Positions 52,822 through 61,403 are shown, counted from the stretch's first letter. The stretch: 64,000 nt of DNA from Stigmatella aurantiaca (GCF_900109545.1 NZ_FOAP01000023.1:89118-153117); one strand, 5' to 3'. Numbers and translations: made by a program. The notes: a model not told the origin generated them from the letters alone.

Positions 52822-53778
52822 TTATTTGGACTCGACCCGTCCGAGCGGTTTGGCGGCGCCCGTCAGCGCGCTTTGCGCTTCCTGCCAAGCGGAGTCTCCG
52901 GGGTAGAGCGCGGTGCGGAGGTAGGCCCAGGTGAGGCGCTGGACGGCAGCCACTCGCTCGGGGTTCTCGTCCGTGGTCTCGGCAACGTCGTATCCCGAGA
53001 TTCCACCGAGCCCGTGCCCTGCGTCGAACAGGGTGACCAGGGACTTGGGGCTTGGGCCAAGGAGGTATGGATCGGCGTGCCAGCCGGGGCCCGCGACCGT
53101 CAGGTGAGGAGAGTCGTCCTTGTCGCCGGCGACCACGAGCGTGGGCGCCGTCATCTGGGAGAAGTCGATGGTCGAGAAGAAGGGGTAGTTCTCGGCGGCG
53201 AACTTGCTGAGGGCGTCGCCTCTGCCGGGCGCGGCGAGCAGCACGCCCGCCTTGATCCGGGGCTCGGTGAAGTTCACTTCCGTTCCGTCGTGAAGCTCCT
53301 TGTGCCGCGCGCCCAGCAGCATGCTCGCGGTGTGCCCACCCAGCGAGTGCCCGATGACGGCCACCTTGCTCCGGTCCAAGCGTCCGGCGAGCGCAGTGAC
53401 GGCACGCTCGATCGCGTCGAGCTGGTCGAGGATGCGCTTCATGTCCTCGGCCCGCGAACGCCAGTACAGCGGCGCATCGGGGTGCTCAGGGCTGAGGGTG
53501 AGCGTCTTTGAATCGAGATGGGTGGGCTGAATCACGGCGAAGCCGTGTGCTGCCAGGGAGTTGGCGAGTGGGGCGTAGCCGTTCAATGAGGAGAGGTGGT
53601 TGGAGCGGCCGTGGCCGTGCGAGATCAAGACGATGGGCAGTTCGCCTCCAGTCACGGGCGCGGAGACTCGCACCTGGAGATCGACGGCGCGGCCGGGAGC
53701 AGGCAGCACGACAGGGCTGATTGAGAAGACCGGCGTGGGTGCGCTGGGGATTGAGGCTGCGGGAGTCGGCTTGCGCAT
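52822..53778 (-). CDS. alpha/beta hydrolase (dienelactone-hydrolase-like)
   Basis: 318 residues. After an N-terminal Pro-rich part with weak signal character, the fold shows LPIVLISHGHGRSNHLSSLNGYAPLANSLAAHGFAVIQPTH, nucleophile elbow GHSLGGHTASM, Asp in VAGDKDDSP and a C-terminal His in FDAGHGLGG. Similar to platelet-activating-factor acetylhydrolase/dienelactone hydrolase-like esterases. Start at MRKPTP preceded by AAGGAAAT. Divergent from an AraC-type regulator that may control it. Confidence 0.8.
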   Translation of the reverse strand: MRKPTPAASIPSAPTPVFSISPVVLPAPGRAVDLQVRVSAPVTGGELPIVLISHGHGRSNHLSSLNGYAPLANSLAAHGFAVIQPTHLDSKTLTLSPEHPDAPLYWRSRAEDMKRILDQLDAIERAVTALAGRLDRSKVAVIGHSLGGHTASMLLGARHKELHDGTEVNFTEPRIKAGVLLAAPGRGDALSKFAAENYPFFSTIDFSQMTAPTLVVAGDKDDSPHLTVAGPGWHADPYLLGPSPKSLVTLFDAGHGLGGISGYDVAETTDENPERVAAVQRLTWAYLRTALYPGDSAWQEAQSALTGAAKPLGRVESK

Positions 53779-53948
53779 GATGATTTCCTTCCGTGGGCTC
53801 GGCCCCGCGAAAAGGTCCGGAGACGAGAGCGCGGAATATGAGGCGCGGCGCGCTCCGCGTATTGGAAGGACCGGACATTTCATCGTGCCTTCCGCGCCGC
53901 CTTGAACGGCCGAGGTGGACGCGCGAGGATGCGAGGGTGCCGCGAACG

Positions 53949-54734
53949 ATGGACTCCGCCGCCTTGACGTTCTCGCTCCCCCGCTTCGTCGAGGACGTGC
54001 GCGGTGTCGTGCCAGTCGCTGGGCGCGCATGTCACGAACGGCTGCCCGACGGAAGAACGACCCTTGTCTTTCGAGTCATCGAGGAGGGCCGCAAAGGGGA
54101 TCTGTGCGTCGCGGGCCCGCGAACGCGGGCGCTGTTCAAGAGCTCTCCCGGTGTCGCGCGGGCGGTCATCCTTCAGTTCAAGCCAGGCTGGTCGGTGCCG
54201 CTCCTGGGCGTGGCAGCGAGCGCGCTGACGGACCAGATCGTCCCGCTGGAAGACCTCTGGGGCCGTCCGGGCGGAGACCTCTGCCACGAACTCCTTGCGG
54301 CGCGGAGCCTGCCGGAGATGCTTGAGCGAATCTCCTACGCGATCGCCCTTCGTCCCCACCCGGCATTCGAACCCGCATCGGCACGGCTTGCTCGCCGCGC
54401 GGTTCGCTTGCTCGAAGGCGATGAGGTTCGGGTGGAGAGCGTGGCGGAGCGGCTTGGCGTCACGGCGCGGCATCTTCGCCGCGCCTTCACGGAGAGCATC
54501 GGCATTGGGCCGAAGGATTTCGCGCGGGCCGCTCGCCTGCAGCGTGCCGTGGGGATGGTGGCGACCTCGAAGGACTGGGGACACATCGCCGCATCCGCGG
54601 GCTATTACGACCAGGCGCACCTCATTGGCGACTTCCGGGAGCTCGTCGGACTCACACCGGGCGCCTTCCTGAAGCGAGCGGGCGATCGGGGCGCCTCGGA
54701 CTTAAAGGTGCGTCGCTCGAACTCAGGTATTTAA
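53949..54734 (+). CDS. AraC-family transcriptional regulator
   Basis: 261 residues. The C-terminal ~100 residues carry two helix-turn-helix units (VESVAERLGVTARHLRRAFTESIGIGPKDFARAARLQRAVGMV and WGHIAASAGYYDQAHLIGDFRELVGLTPGAF), the standard AraC signature. The N-terminal part (residues 1-130) is a DUF6597-like ligand domain: CHERLPDGRTTLVFRV. The 170-base gap to the divergent hydrolase gene probably contains its operator. Start at MDSAALT after GAGGG. Confidence 0.9.
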   Translation: MDSAALTFSLPRFVEDVRGVVPVAGRACHERLPDGRTTLVFRVIEEGRKGDLCVAGPRTRALFKSSPGVARAVILQFKPGWSVPLLGVAASALTDQIVPLEDLWGRPGGDLCHELLAARSLPEMLERISYAIALRPHPAFEPASARLARRAVRLLEGDEVRVESVAERLGVTARHLRRAFTESIGIGPKDFARAARLQRAVGMVATSKDWGHIAASAGYYDQAHLIGDFRELVGLTPGAFLKRAGDRGASDLKVRRSNSGI

Positions 54735-54742
54735 AATGGCCA

Positions 54743-54770
54743 TGTCACACGCGGGGCCAGTTGCGTCGTC
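54743..54770 (+). promoter_or_regulatory. ECF41-type promoter
   Basis: TGTCACA at 54743-54749, then 17 bases and CGTC at 54767-54770 (a second CGTC overlaps at 54764), 46 bases before the AhpD-like start. This matches the published ECF41 recognition motif (TGTCACA, about 16 bases, CGTC). The gene it controls is the normal ECF41 target. Confidence 0.65.
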
Positions 54771-54815
54771 CTGGAGATGGAAGGGCACTTCGCCCCCCAG
54801 AACCAGGACCTACCC

Positions 54816-55277
54816 ATGAAGCCCAGGATGAATGCTTTCGCGGTCGCGCCGGACGCCCTCAATCTCATGGTGGATTTCAGCAAGAAGGTGGAGGCCCTGG
54901 GGCTGGAGCTGAGCCTCCTCGAGCTCGTCAAGATCCGCTCGTCCCAGATCAATGGCTGCGCCTTCTGCATCCACATGCACACCCGCGACGCCCGCGCACA
55001 TGGGGAAACCGAGGAGCGCATCTACCTTCTGGACGGCTGGCGTGAGTCGCCGCTGTACACCGAGCGCGAGCGCGCGGCCCTGGGCTGGACCGAGGCCCTG
55101 ACGCTCATCTCCACGACCCATGCCCCGGATGAGGACTACGCTGCGCTCAAACCGCACTTCACCGAAGAGGAGATCGTGAAGCTGACCCTCATGATTGGCG
55201 TCATCAACACCGCGAACCGCCTCGTCCTCGGCTTCCGGATCATCCACCCGGTGAGCTCTCGCAGTGAAGCCGCCTGA
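54816..55277 (+). CDS. AhpD-like carboxymuconolactone decarboxylase family protein
   Basis: 153 residues, all-helical CMD/AhpD fold. The redox motif is in QINGCAFCIHMHTRDARAHGE (CxxC-xxHxxxAxxHG). Such proteins are peroxidases or alkylhydroperoxide-related thiol reductases. A gene of this kind next to an ECF41 sigma gene is the classic 'COE' arrangement, in which the sigma factor controls it. Overlaps the sigma-factor reading frame by 14 bases. Start at MKPRMN. Confidence 0.9.
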   Translation: MKPRMNAFAVAPDALNLMVDFSKKVEALGLELSLLELVKIRSSQINGCAFCIHMHTRDARAHGETEERIYLLDGWRESPLYTERERAALGWTEALTLISTTHAPDEDYAALKPHFTEEEIVKLTLMIGVINTANRLVLGFRIIHPVSSRSEAA

Positions 55278-56072
55278 TTCAGATCCCGCGGATGTCTTCG
55301 ACCCGCTCCGCCCCCGGCTGCTCCGCATCGCGTACCGGATGCTGGGCATCGTTGCAGAGGCGGAGGACGTGGTGCAGGAGGCGTATCTCCGTTGGCACCA
55401 AACGAACCGCGATGCCGTGCGGGACGCCGAGGCCGTGCTCGTCCGCACGGTGACGCGCCTGTGCCTGGACGTCCTGAAGTCCGCGCGCGTCCGGCGCGAG
55501 GAGTACGTGGGGACCTGGCTTCCAGAGCCCATCATCGAGACAGTGGAGGGCGATGTGACGTGTTCGGCATGGACTTCGAGCAGGTGGCGAAGGCCGTCGA
55601 CCGCGCTCCCGCGGCGTGCCGCCAGCTCGCCAGCCGGGCGCGGGACCATGTGCAGGAGGCCCGGCCCCGCTTCCCCGTGACGGAGGCGAAGGGCCACGAG
55701 CTGGCCTTGGCGTTTCATGCCGCGTCCCGGAGCGGCGACACGCAGGCGCTCCAGTCCCTGCTGGCCCAGGACGCCATTCTGTACACCGACGGCGGCGGCA
55801 AGGCGAAGGCGGTCCCCAATCCCATCTACGGACGGGAGAAGCTGCTGCGCCTCTTCGAAGGGGTGTGGCGCATTCCAGCCGTGGGCTCGGCGCGGCTCGT
55901 GCACGAGGGCACCATCGACGGCCTGCCCGCGTACGTCACGCTGGATCCGGATGGAATGATGCAGACCACGGCGTTCGCCATCGAGGACGGCCGGATCGTC
56001 GCCCTCTACGTCACGCGCAACCCCGACAAGCTGAAGGGCATCCGGCGCGCGGTGGTGGGCGAGCCGTCGTAG
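55264..56072 (+). pseudogene. ECF41 (SigJ-like) sigma factor, disrupted
   Basis: Two frames together make an ECF41 sigma factor. Frame 1 (55264 to about 55560) has sigma-2 (RIAYRMLGIVAEAEDVVQEAYLRWHQ) and WLPEP; frame 3 (from about 55556 to 56072) has sigma-4 (DVFGMDFEQVAKAVDRAPAACRQLASRA) and the SnoaL-like tail with DGGGK and NPDKL. WLPEP, DGGGK and NPDKL are the ECF41 hallmarks. Between them the ~25-30 residues that normally end in the 'LERAAFLLH' helix before DVFGMDF are missing and the frame changes, at GATGTGACGTGTTC (two GAYGTG copies), as from deletion between short direct repeats. A shorter product starting at 55570 is possible but would lack sigma-2. Confidence 0.85.
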
Positions 56073-56229
56073 GAGGCTTCAGCGCGCGGCGAAGGACTCG
56101 CGCGCAAACCCGACGAGTTGCCCCAGGCAGGCCGCCGTGACGCCAGGGGGACGGCCGGGATGCGCCGATGGAAATGGCCCAGGCCGAAGGGTAGGAAGGA
56201 GACAAACCGCCCTGCCCCCGGAGCGCCCC

Positions 56230-57240
56230 ATGCCGTCGCGGCACCTCGTCGACCCCGAGCTGCATCCGTTCATCGAACAGTGGTCCGATCTCACCCCCAC
56301 GCGCGAGACGCTGCCTGGCATGCGGCTCGAGCTGGCGCGCGGGTTGGAGAAGGGAGCGTCAGCCGCGCTGCCCAAGGATGTCGAGGTGTCCGAGCGCCGG
56401 GTGCCGGGTCCGCCGGGAGCGCCCGAGGTCCGGGTGCTCATGTACCGGCCCAAGCGGAAGTCTCCGGGTGCGTGGCCCGCGATGCTGCACATGCACCCTG
56501 GCGGCTACGTCATCGGCTCGCCCGAGATGAACGACGTGGGCAACCGGTGGCTCGCCAGCCGTGTCGGGTGCGTCATCGTCTCGGTGGACTACCGCCTGGC
56601 CCCCGAGACGCCCTTTCCAGGTCCCGTGGAGGACTGCTACGCCGTGCTGCGCTGGCTGCATGCGAACGCCGCGCAGTTGGGCGTGGACGCGAGCCGCATC
56701 GCCATTGGGGGCGAGAGCGCGGGGGGCGGACTCGCCGCGGCCCTGGGATTGATGGTCCGGGATCGAGGCGAGGTGCCCGTCATCTTCCAGGTGCTCATCT
56801 ACCCGATGCTCGATGATCGCACGGCCACGGAAGTCGACCCTGCCCCCCACGTGGGGGAGTTCTTCTGGACGCGCGCGTCCAACCGCTTCGGCTGGGAATG
56901 CATGCTCGGCCAGAAGCCCGGAGGCGCGGACGTGTCTCCCTACGCGGCCCCCGCGCGCGCGGCCTCGCTCGCGGGGCTGCCTCCCGCCTTGGTGAGCGTG
57001 GGCGCACTCGATCTCTTCGTGGAAGAGAACCTGGAGTATGCACGCCGGCTCCTGGCAGCGGGCGTGCCCACCGAGCTGCACGTGTACCCACGGGCCGTCC
57101 ATGCCTTCAACCTGGTCGAGCAGACCCAGGTCGCTCAGTCCTTCCTGCGCGACTACGAGCAGGCCCTGCGGCGCGCGTTCTACCCCTCGGGCGCGCCCCC
57201 GGACGCCAAGCCCACCGTGCCGCGCAAGCGGAGCAGATAG
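56230..57240 (+). CDS. alpha/beta hydrolase-3 esterase (HSL family)
   Basis: 336 residues. Hormone-sensitive-lipase-like esterase: oxyanion motif as HPGGYVIG (family HGGG), SVDYRLAPETPFPGPVEDCYAVLRWL, nucleophile in GGESAGGGLAAAL, Asp in SVGALDLFVEENL and His in RAVHAFNL. Expected to hydrolyse short acyl esters in the cytoplasm. The substitution of Pro for Gly in the first oxyanion residue is a mild deviation. Start at MPSRHLV with GGAG upstream. Confidence 0.9.
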   Translation: MPSRHLVDPELHPFIEQWSDLTPTRETLPGMRLELARGLEKGASAALPKDVEVSERRVPGPPGAPEVRVLMYRPKRKSPGAWPAMLHMHPGGYVIGSPEMNDVGNRWLASRVGCVIVSVDYRLAPETPFPGPVEDCYAVLRWLHANAAQLGVDASRIAIGGESAGGGLAAALGLMVRDRGEVPVIFQVLIYPMLDDRTATEVDPAPHVGEFFWTRASNRFGWECMLGQKPGGADVSPYAAPARAASLAGLPPALVSVGALDLFVEENLEYARRLLAAGVPTELHVYPRAVHAFNLVEQTQVAQSFLRDYEQALRRAFYPSGAPPDAKPTVPRKRSR

Positions 57241-57272
57241 CGGCACTGGGTCCAGGCCCGCCGTCCCACTCC

Positions 57273-57323
57273 ATGACCCAGGAGCAGGTGCTCGCCGTGA
57301 ACGCTCCCCCTTGGCTCCCGTGA
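57273..57323 (+). pseudogene. relic of glucodextranase-C-like lipoprotein C-terminus
   Basis: A 16-codon frame reads MTQEQVLAVNAPPWLP-stop, matching the C-terminal VTQEQLLGINAPPWP of the lipoprotein at 51835-52788 at nearly every position, with mostly synonymous DNA differences. Nothing upstream continues the homology. It looks like the decayed end of a second copy of that gene. Confidence 0.55.
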
Positions 57324-57438
57324 CGCGTGCGTGTCTCAGGCTCAACACGCTGGAAAAGTGCCCGTGGGTTCCTTCCTGCAGGGCCTCTACCTTGGCGGGA
57401 CCAAGAGCCTCGCTGGGAAGGGGGCTTGGAGGCGCACC

Positions 57439-58542
57439 ATGCCCGAGAGAGAGCTCGACGAGCGGTTCCACCTGAACCTGGAAGACATCAAGGACTTCGC
57501 CATCTTCCGGGTAGACCCAGAGGGCCGCATCGCCAGTTGGAATACGGGCGCCGAACGCGTCAAGGGCTACACGGCCTCGGAGATCATTGGTCAGCCCTTC
57601 GCCCTCCTCTTCACCCAGGAGGACAGGGACGCAGGACGGCCTGAGGTGGAGATGCGGGTGGCCTCGGAGAAGGGGGTCTACCAGGGAGAGGGGCTCCGGA
57701 TGCGCAAGGACGGGTCGGTCTTCGCCGCGGAGGTGACGCTGCGGGCGCTCGCGGACAAGGGGGGCGTCCACAGGGGCTTCGTGAAAGTCACCCGGGACAT
57801 CAGCGAGCGAAAGCGCGTCGAGTCCGAGTTGAAAGACCGGGCGGAGTTCGAGCAACAGCTCATTGGCATTGTCAGCCATGACCTGCGCACCCCACTGAAC
57901 GCCATCAGCCTCGCGACCTCACTGCTGCTACGAATTCCGGCGTTGAGCGCGCAAGCCGTAAGGTCACTCGGCCGCATTCTCTCTTCCGCGGAGCGTGCCC
58001 AACGGCTGATCGCCAGCTTGCTCGACTTCACCCAGGCGCGTATCGGAGGGGGATTCGTTCTCAAGTACGCCCCCCTCGACCTGCACGAGTTCATGGGCCT
58101 GGTGGTGGAAGAGCTGCGCGTGGCGAATCAGGGGCGCGAGATTCTCTTTGAATGTGCTGGAGACTGCCGGGGCGAGTGGGACCCGGACCGGCTCTCCCAG
58201 CTCATCACCAACCTGATCAGCAACGCCCTGAACCACGGCCAGGAAGACACGCCGGTGCGGGCACGGCTCTCCGGCGAGCCCACCTCCGTGATGATCGAGA
58301 TCCACAACTGGGGGACGGCCATTTCCCCCAGCGAGCTGCCCCACCTGTTCGAGCCCATGAGGCGAGGCGGCGGGAAGATCCGAGCCAAGAACACCCACAG
58401 CATCGGGCTCGGGCTCTACATCGTGCAGCAGATTGTCCTCGCCCATGGGGGCACCGTCGCAGCCACCTCCTCCGAGGAGAAGGGCACGGTATTTACGGTT
58501 CACCTGCCACGCACCCCACCGCGTCCCAAGGAGGAGGGCTGA
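57439..58542 (+). CDS. PAS-domain sensor histidine kinase
   Basis: 367 residues, soluble. One PAS domain (DFAIFRVDPEGRIASWNTGAERVKGYTASEIIGQPF...) with PAC ending ISERKR, then HisKA with phospho-acceptor His147 (IVSHDLRTPLNAISL), and HATPase with N box NLISNALNHGQ, DLFEP-like LPHLFEP and GLGLYIVQQIV. Sequence around the catalytic core is close to that of the kinase at 18728-21139, suggesting a recent paralogue family. No response regulator next to it. Start preceded by TTGGAGG. Confidence 0.92.
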   Translation: MPERELDERFHLNLEDIKDFAIFRVDPEGRIASWNTGAERVKGYTASEIIGQPFALLFTQEDRDAGRPEVEMRVASEKGVYQGEGLRMRKDGSVFAAEVTLRALADKGGVHRGFVKVTRDISERKRVESELKDRAEFEQQLIGIVSHDLRTPLNAISLATSLLLRIPALSAQAVRSLGRILSSAERAQRLIASLLDFTQARIGGGFVLKYAPLDLHEFMGLVVEELRVANQGREILFECAGDCRGEWDPDRLSQLITNLISNALNHGQEDTPVRARLSGEPTSVMIEIHNWGTAISPSELPHLFEPMRRGGGKIRAKNTHSIGLGLYIVQQIVLAHGGTVAATSSEEKGTVFTVHLPRTPPRPKEEG

Positions 58543-58560
58543 GCTAAAGTGGGGGCCACG

Positions 58561-59259
58561 ATGAAGACCATTGGACTGTTGGGTGGAATGAGCTGGGAGT
58601 CTTCGGCCGAGTACTATCGGATCGCCAATGAATACGTGAAGGCCCGGCTCGGCGGTCATCACTCCGCGAAGATCGTCCTCTACAGCGTCGATTTCGCCGA
58701 GATCGAGAAGTGCCAGAGCGCAGGCCGGTGGGACGAGGCGGCCGTCCTCCTGAAGGCCGCCGCCCAGTCCATCGAACGCGCTGGCGCCGACATCCTGGTG
58801 CTCTGCACCAACACCATGCACAAGCTCGCGGAGGAGCTCAAGGCCAGCATCCGCATCCCCTTCCTGCACATCGCCGAGGCGACGGGGCAAGAGATCATCC
58901 ACCAAGGCGTGAAGACCGTGGGGCTCCTGGGAACGCGCTACACCATGGAGCAGGATTTCTACAAGGGAAAGCTGCTGGAGATGGGGCTCACCGTCGTGGT
59001 GCCTCCGGAGGAGGAGCGCCAGGTGGTTCACCGCATCATCTATGACGAGCTGTGCCTGGGCCGCGTGAACGGCGCCTCACGCGAGCAGTACCAGCGCATC
59101 ATCCAGGGGCTCATTGCCCAAGGCGCGCAGGGGATCATCCTCGGCTGCACGGAGATCACCCTGCTGATCAAACAGAAGGACGTACCGGTCCCCGTGTTCG
59201 ACACGACGTCCATTCACGCGATCAAGGCCGCGGAGTTCTGTCTGGCTTCGAGTCCGTGA
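58561..59259 (+). CDS. aspartate/glutamate racemase family protein
   Basis: 232 residues: IGLLGGMSWESSAEYYR at the N-terminus, first catalytic Cys in LVLCTNTMHK, second in ILGCTEITLL. This is the YgeA/aspartate-racemase-type PLP-independent family that interconverts D- and L-amino acids, commonly Asp or Glu and sometimes broader. Start at MKTIGL (GTG four codons upstream is an alternative). Followed by a hairpin. Confidence 0.9.
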   Translation: MKTIGLLGGMSWESSAEYYRIANEYVKARLGGHHSAKIVLYSVDFAEIEKCQSAGRWDEAAVLLKAAAQSIERAGADILVLCTNTMHKLAEELKASIRIPFLHIAEATGQEIIHQGVKTVGLLGTRYTMEQDFYKGKLLEMGLTVVVPPEEERQVVHRIIYDELCLGRVNGASREQYQRIIQGLIAQGAQGIILGCTEITLLIKQKDVPVPVFDTTSIHAIKAAEFCLASSP

Positions 59260-59261
59260 GC

Positions 59262-59284
59262 GCCGGGGCTCCGTAGTCCCCGGC
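59262..59284 (+). terminator. hairpin after racemase
   Basis: GCCGGGG / CCCCGGC stem with 9-base loop, starting 3 bases after the stop. No T-run. Confidence 0.45.
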
Positions 59285-59373
59285 TGCATGCATTTGGAGG
59301 AGGAGTCCGCGCGGCCGCAGCGTATCCTGGAGCCCGCTGCATTTCCGCAGTCGGCCCAGGGGACATCCGGGAG

Positions 59374-59767
59374 ATGAGGAAAGCCATTCGATGGTTGCTG
59401 CTGCCGCTCGTGGCCTGTTCAACGCCCCAAGCCCCGGTGAAGTCCCCGGAGACCCCGGCCCAAGGGCCCGAGGCGCTCGTGCAGGCGGGGGCCCGATGCG
59501 CCCACGGTCAAGGAGACGCGGAAGTATTGCGCCTTCACTTTGGGAACGGAGAAACTGTCACTGGCCCCGGATGCCGCGCAGGAAGTGGAGTTCTCCCACC
59601 TGGCCTGGAAGGGGTTCGACCTGAGCTTCGCGCTGACCTACATGGCCGCCGCACCAGGAGCCAGCAGCCAAGAATTCCGATGCACGCTGGACCCTCGGCA
59701 AGCCCAGAACACGATTCAGTGCACTTCGGCCACAGGCGCGCACTCCGAGGCTCGGGAAGCCAGGTGA
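59374..59767 (+). pseudogene. lipoprotein gene with +1 frameshift in G run
   Basis: Begins MRKAIRWLLLPLVACSTPQAP, a good lipoprotein signal. The coherent sequence continues in another frame after the GGGGG at 59487-59491: ...EALVQAG then PDAPTVKETRKYCAFTLGTEKLSLAPDAAQEVEFSHLAWKGFDLSFALTY, ending at 59767. Removing one G restores a ~130-residue lipoprotein. Without correction the first frame runs on with Arg/Gly-rich noise. Either a real mutation or a sequencing error. Family unknown. Confidence 0.6.
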
Positions 59768-59810
59768 TCCTCGCCCTTTCTGGGTGGGAGCACCCGCCCC
59801 GTTCAAGGGA

Positions 59811-60284
59811 TCAGTACGAGCTGCCGTCCCGGCGCGTATAAACCCACGCGCCCTCGGCGTTCTTGCTGCACACGAGGTCAACGTCGGAGTAGCCGACCGT
59901 GTCCGCCGGAGCGCGGTTGCCAATCTCGAGGTAACGCGCCGGGAGGCCGCCCCGGTTGACAAGCTGGTGGCCGTTCGTAGACCCGGCGGGGAAGCCCGCG
60001 CACATCCCCGCCGTCAGCACCTGCTCGCCCTCGTCGGTGCGCAGCACGACTTCGCCTTCGAGGATGAACACCAGTTCGTCTTCGCATGCATGGTAGTGGC
60101 GCAGCGATGACTCCTTGCCGGGGAAGAGCGTCGTGAGGTTCACGCCGAAGCGCGTGAGGCCCAGCGCGTCGCCGAGCGCGCGCTTTTCGCGCGGCGTCAC
60201 GCGAGGGCGGAACACCTCCGGGTAACCAGACGTGGTGCGCGGCGTGATGGTGAACGGATCGAGGGCGGGGCGTTTGAGTGTCAT
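59811..60284 (-). CDS. cupin-domain protein
   Basis: 157 residues with a cupin beta-barrel: motif 1 region SSLRHYHACEDELVFILEGEVVL (His, His and Glu ligands), motif 2 region GFPAGSTNGHQLVN. The C-terminal GYSDVDLVCSKN is shared with an uncharacterised cupin family of about this size. Perfect SD (AAGGAGACC). The ATG overlaps the TGA of the GST-like gene upstream. Role likely small-molecule binding or detoxification. Last gene of a three-gene operon. Confidence 0.85.
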   Translation of the reverse strand: MTLKRPALDPFTITPRTTSGYPEVFRPRVTPREKRALGDALGLTRFGVNLTTLFPGKESSLRHYHACEDELVFILEGEVVLRTDEGEQVLTAGMCAGFPAGSTNGHQLVNRGGLPARYLEIGNRAPADTVGYSDVDLVCSKNAEGAWVYTRRDGSSY

Positions 60285-60952
60285 GGGGTCTCCTTGGGAG
60301 TTGGGGCTGAGTCGAAGCGGAAGACGGTGCGCTGCGCGGACTCGCGTGAGGCGAACGCCGCCGCGAAGCTGCGGAGATTGGGGAACGAGTCGAGGGACAC
60401 CGCCGGCCGGAAGACGATGTGTTCGACGAGGCAAAAAAGCGTCACCTCGAAGACGCTGACGTCACGCGGTAATGGCAACTCCGCGAGCACCTGGTCGAGG
60501 CGCGCGTCGAGCCACGCGAGCGCGCCGAGCATCCCGGCCTTGGCCTTCGTGAAGAAGATGCTCTCGGCCGGGAGCTTCGCGAACTGAAGGCCGACGACGA
60601 GTTGCACCTGCACTGCCATCGCGTGCCACACCAACTCTTGCGCGCTGCGCACGAGGTCCGAGGTGACGTGATGAGAGAGCACGACGCGCGGATCGTTCGC
60701 GCGGCCTGCGAGTTCCGCGAGCCTGCGGCAGATGTTGTCCGTCCCGAAGAGCAGGGCGCCTTCGACGTGGAGCGTCGGGAGCTTCAGGGCGGGGTGCCCA
60801 CCGTAAGCCGCGGGCTCAAGGCTCGTAAGATCATGCACGACGTCGAGCTCGACCGGCACGGCGAGCTCGTGCGCGAACATCCTCGCGACGCGCGTGAAGT
60901 GAGAACCACTGCGTCCGGTGAGCCGGAGCGGGAGCGTGAAGTTCAAGCGCAT
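60281..60952 (-). CDS. glutathione S-transferase-like protein
   Basis: 223 residues; N-terminal thioredoxin-like part MRLNFTLPLRLTGRSGSHFTRVARMFAHELAVPVEL with cis-Pro region HPALKLPTLHVEGALLFGTDNICRRLAEL, then a helical C-terminal domain. Overlaps both neighbours in the operon (10 bases with the SnoaL-like gene, 4 bases with cupin gene). The catalytic Tyr/Ser/Cys cannot be assigned confidently. Confidence 0.75.
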   Translation of the reverse strand: MRLNFTLPLRLTGRSGSHFTRVARMFAHELAVPVELDVVHDLTSLEPAAYGGHPALKLPTLHVEGALLFGTDNICRRLAELAGRANDPRVVLSHHVTSDLVRSAQELVWHAMAVQVQLVVGLQFAKLPAESIFFTKAKAGMLGALAWLDARLDQVLAELPLPRDVSVFEVTLFCLVEHIVFRPAVSLDSFPNLRSFAAAFASRESAQRTVFRFDSAPTPKETP

Positions 60953-61332
60953 GGGGGCTGGCCTCGACGTTCGACGCTGTAACAGGACGTGGCGAACCGA
61001 ACCTTTCGGGACGCGTCGAGGGAGAACGTCTCGGCGACAGTTCCGCGATGCCCCCGGTAGTAGAGCGTCACGAAGCCTGCACCCGAGAGGACGTCGATCA
61101 GTTCGAAGCGGAGGTCCGGCAGCATCGCGAGCGCCTTCGTCCAATAGGCGCGCAGCGCGGCCTTGCCCTTGAGTACTCCTGACGGCTCCCCGGCGATGCT
61201 CGCGACGAAGGGCGAGGAGAACTCCACGTCCTCCGTGTAGTGCCCGAGGATGTGTTCGATATCGTGGGCGTTCCAGGCTTCAATCCACTCCGCAGCGAAG
61301 GCGCGCACGACACCTGGCTCAAGGACGGGCAT
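60943..61332 (-). CDS. SnoaL/NTF2-like protein
   Basis: 129 residues, SnoaL-like cone fold: VRAFAAEWIEAWNAHDIEHILGHYTEDVEFSSPFVASI, GKAALRAYWTKAL, LYYRGHRGTVAETFSLD. No signal peptide. First gene of the operon that is divergent from marR; SD GGAG at good distance from ATG 61332. Likely detoxification/isomerase role. Confidence 0.85.
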   Translation of the reverse strand: MPVLEPGVVRAFAAEWIEAWNAHDIEHILGHYTEDVEFSSPFVASIAGEPSGVLKGKAALRAYWTKALAMLPDLRFELIDVLSGAGFVTLYYRGHRGTVAETFSLDASRKVRFATSCYSVERRGQPPCA

Positions 61333-61345
61333 GAGCAAGCTCCTG

Positions 61346-61374
61346 TTGATGGGTCAATGTAGTTGACCTATATT
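61346..61374 (+). promoter_or_regulatory. marR promoter with operator in spacer
   Basis: -35 TTGATG (61346-61351), 17-base spacer, -10 TATATT (61369-61374). The spacer is exactly the inverted repeat GGTCAA-TGTAG-TTGACC (61352-61368), and a second repeat ACCTA-TAT-TAGGT spans 61366-61378. The layout predicts autorepression by the adjacent MarR protein and control of the divergent operon. Confidence 0.65.
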
Positions 61375-61403
61375 AGGTAGCAGTCCAGGGAAGATGAGTC
61401 AAC

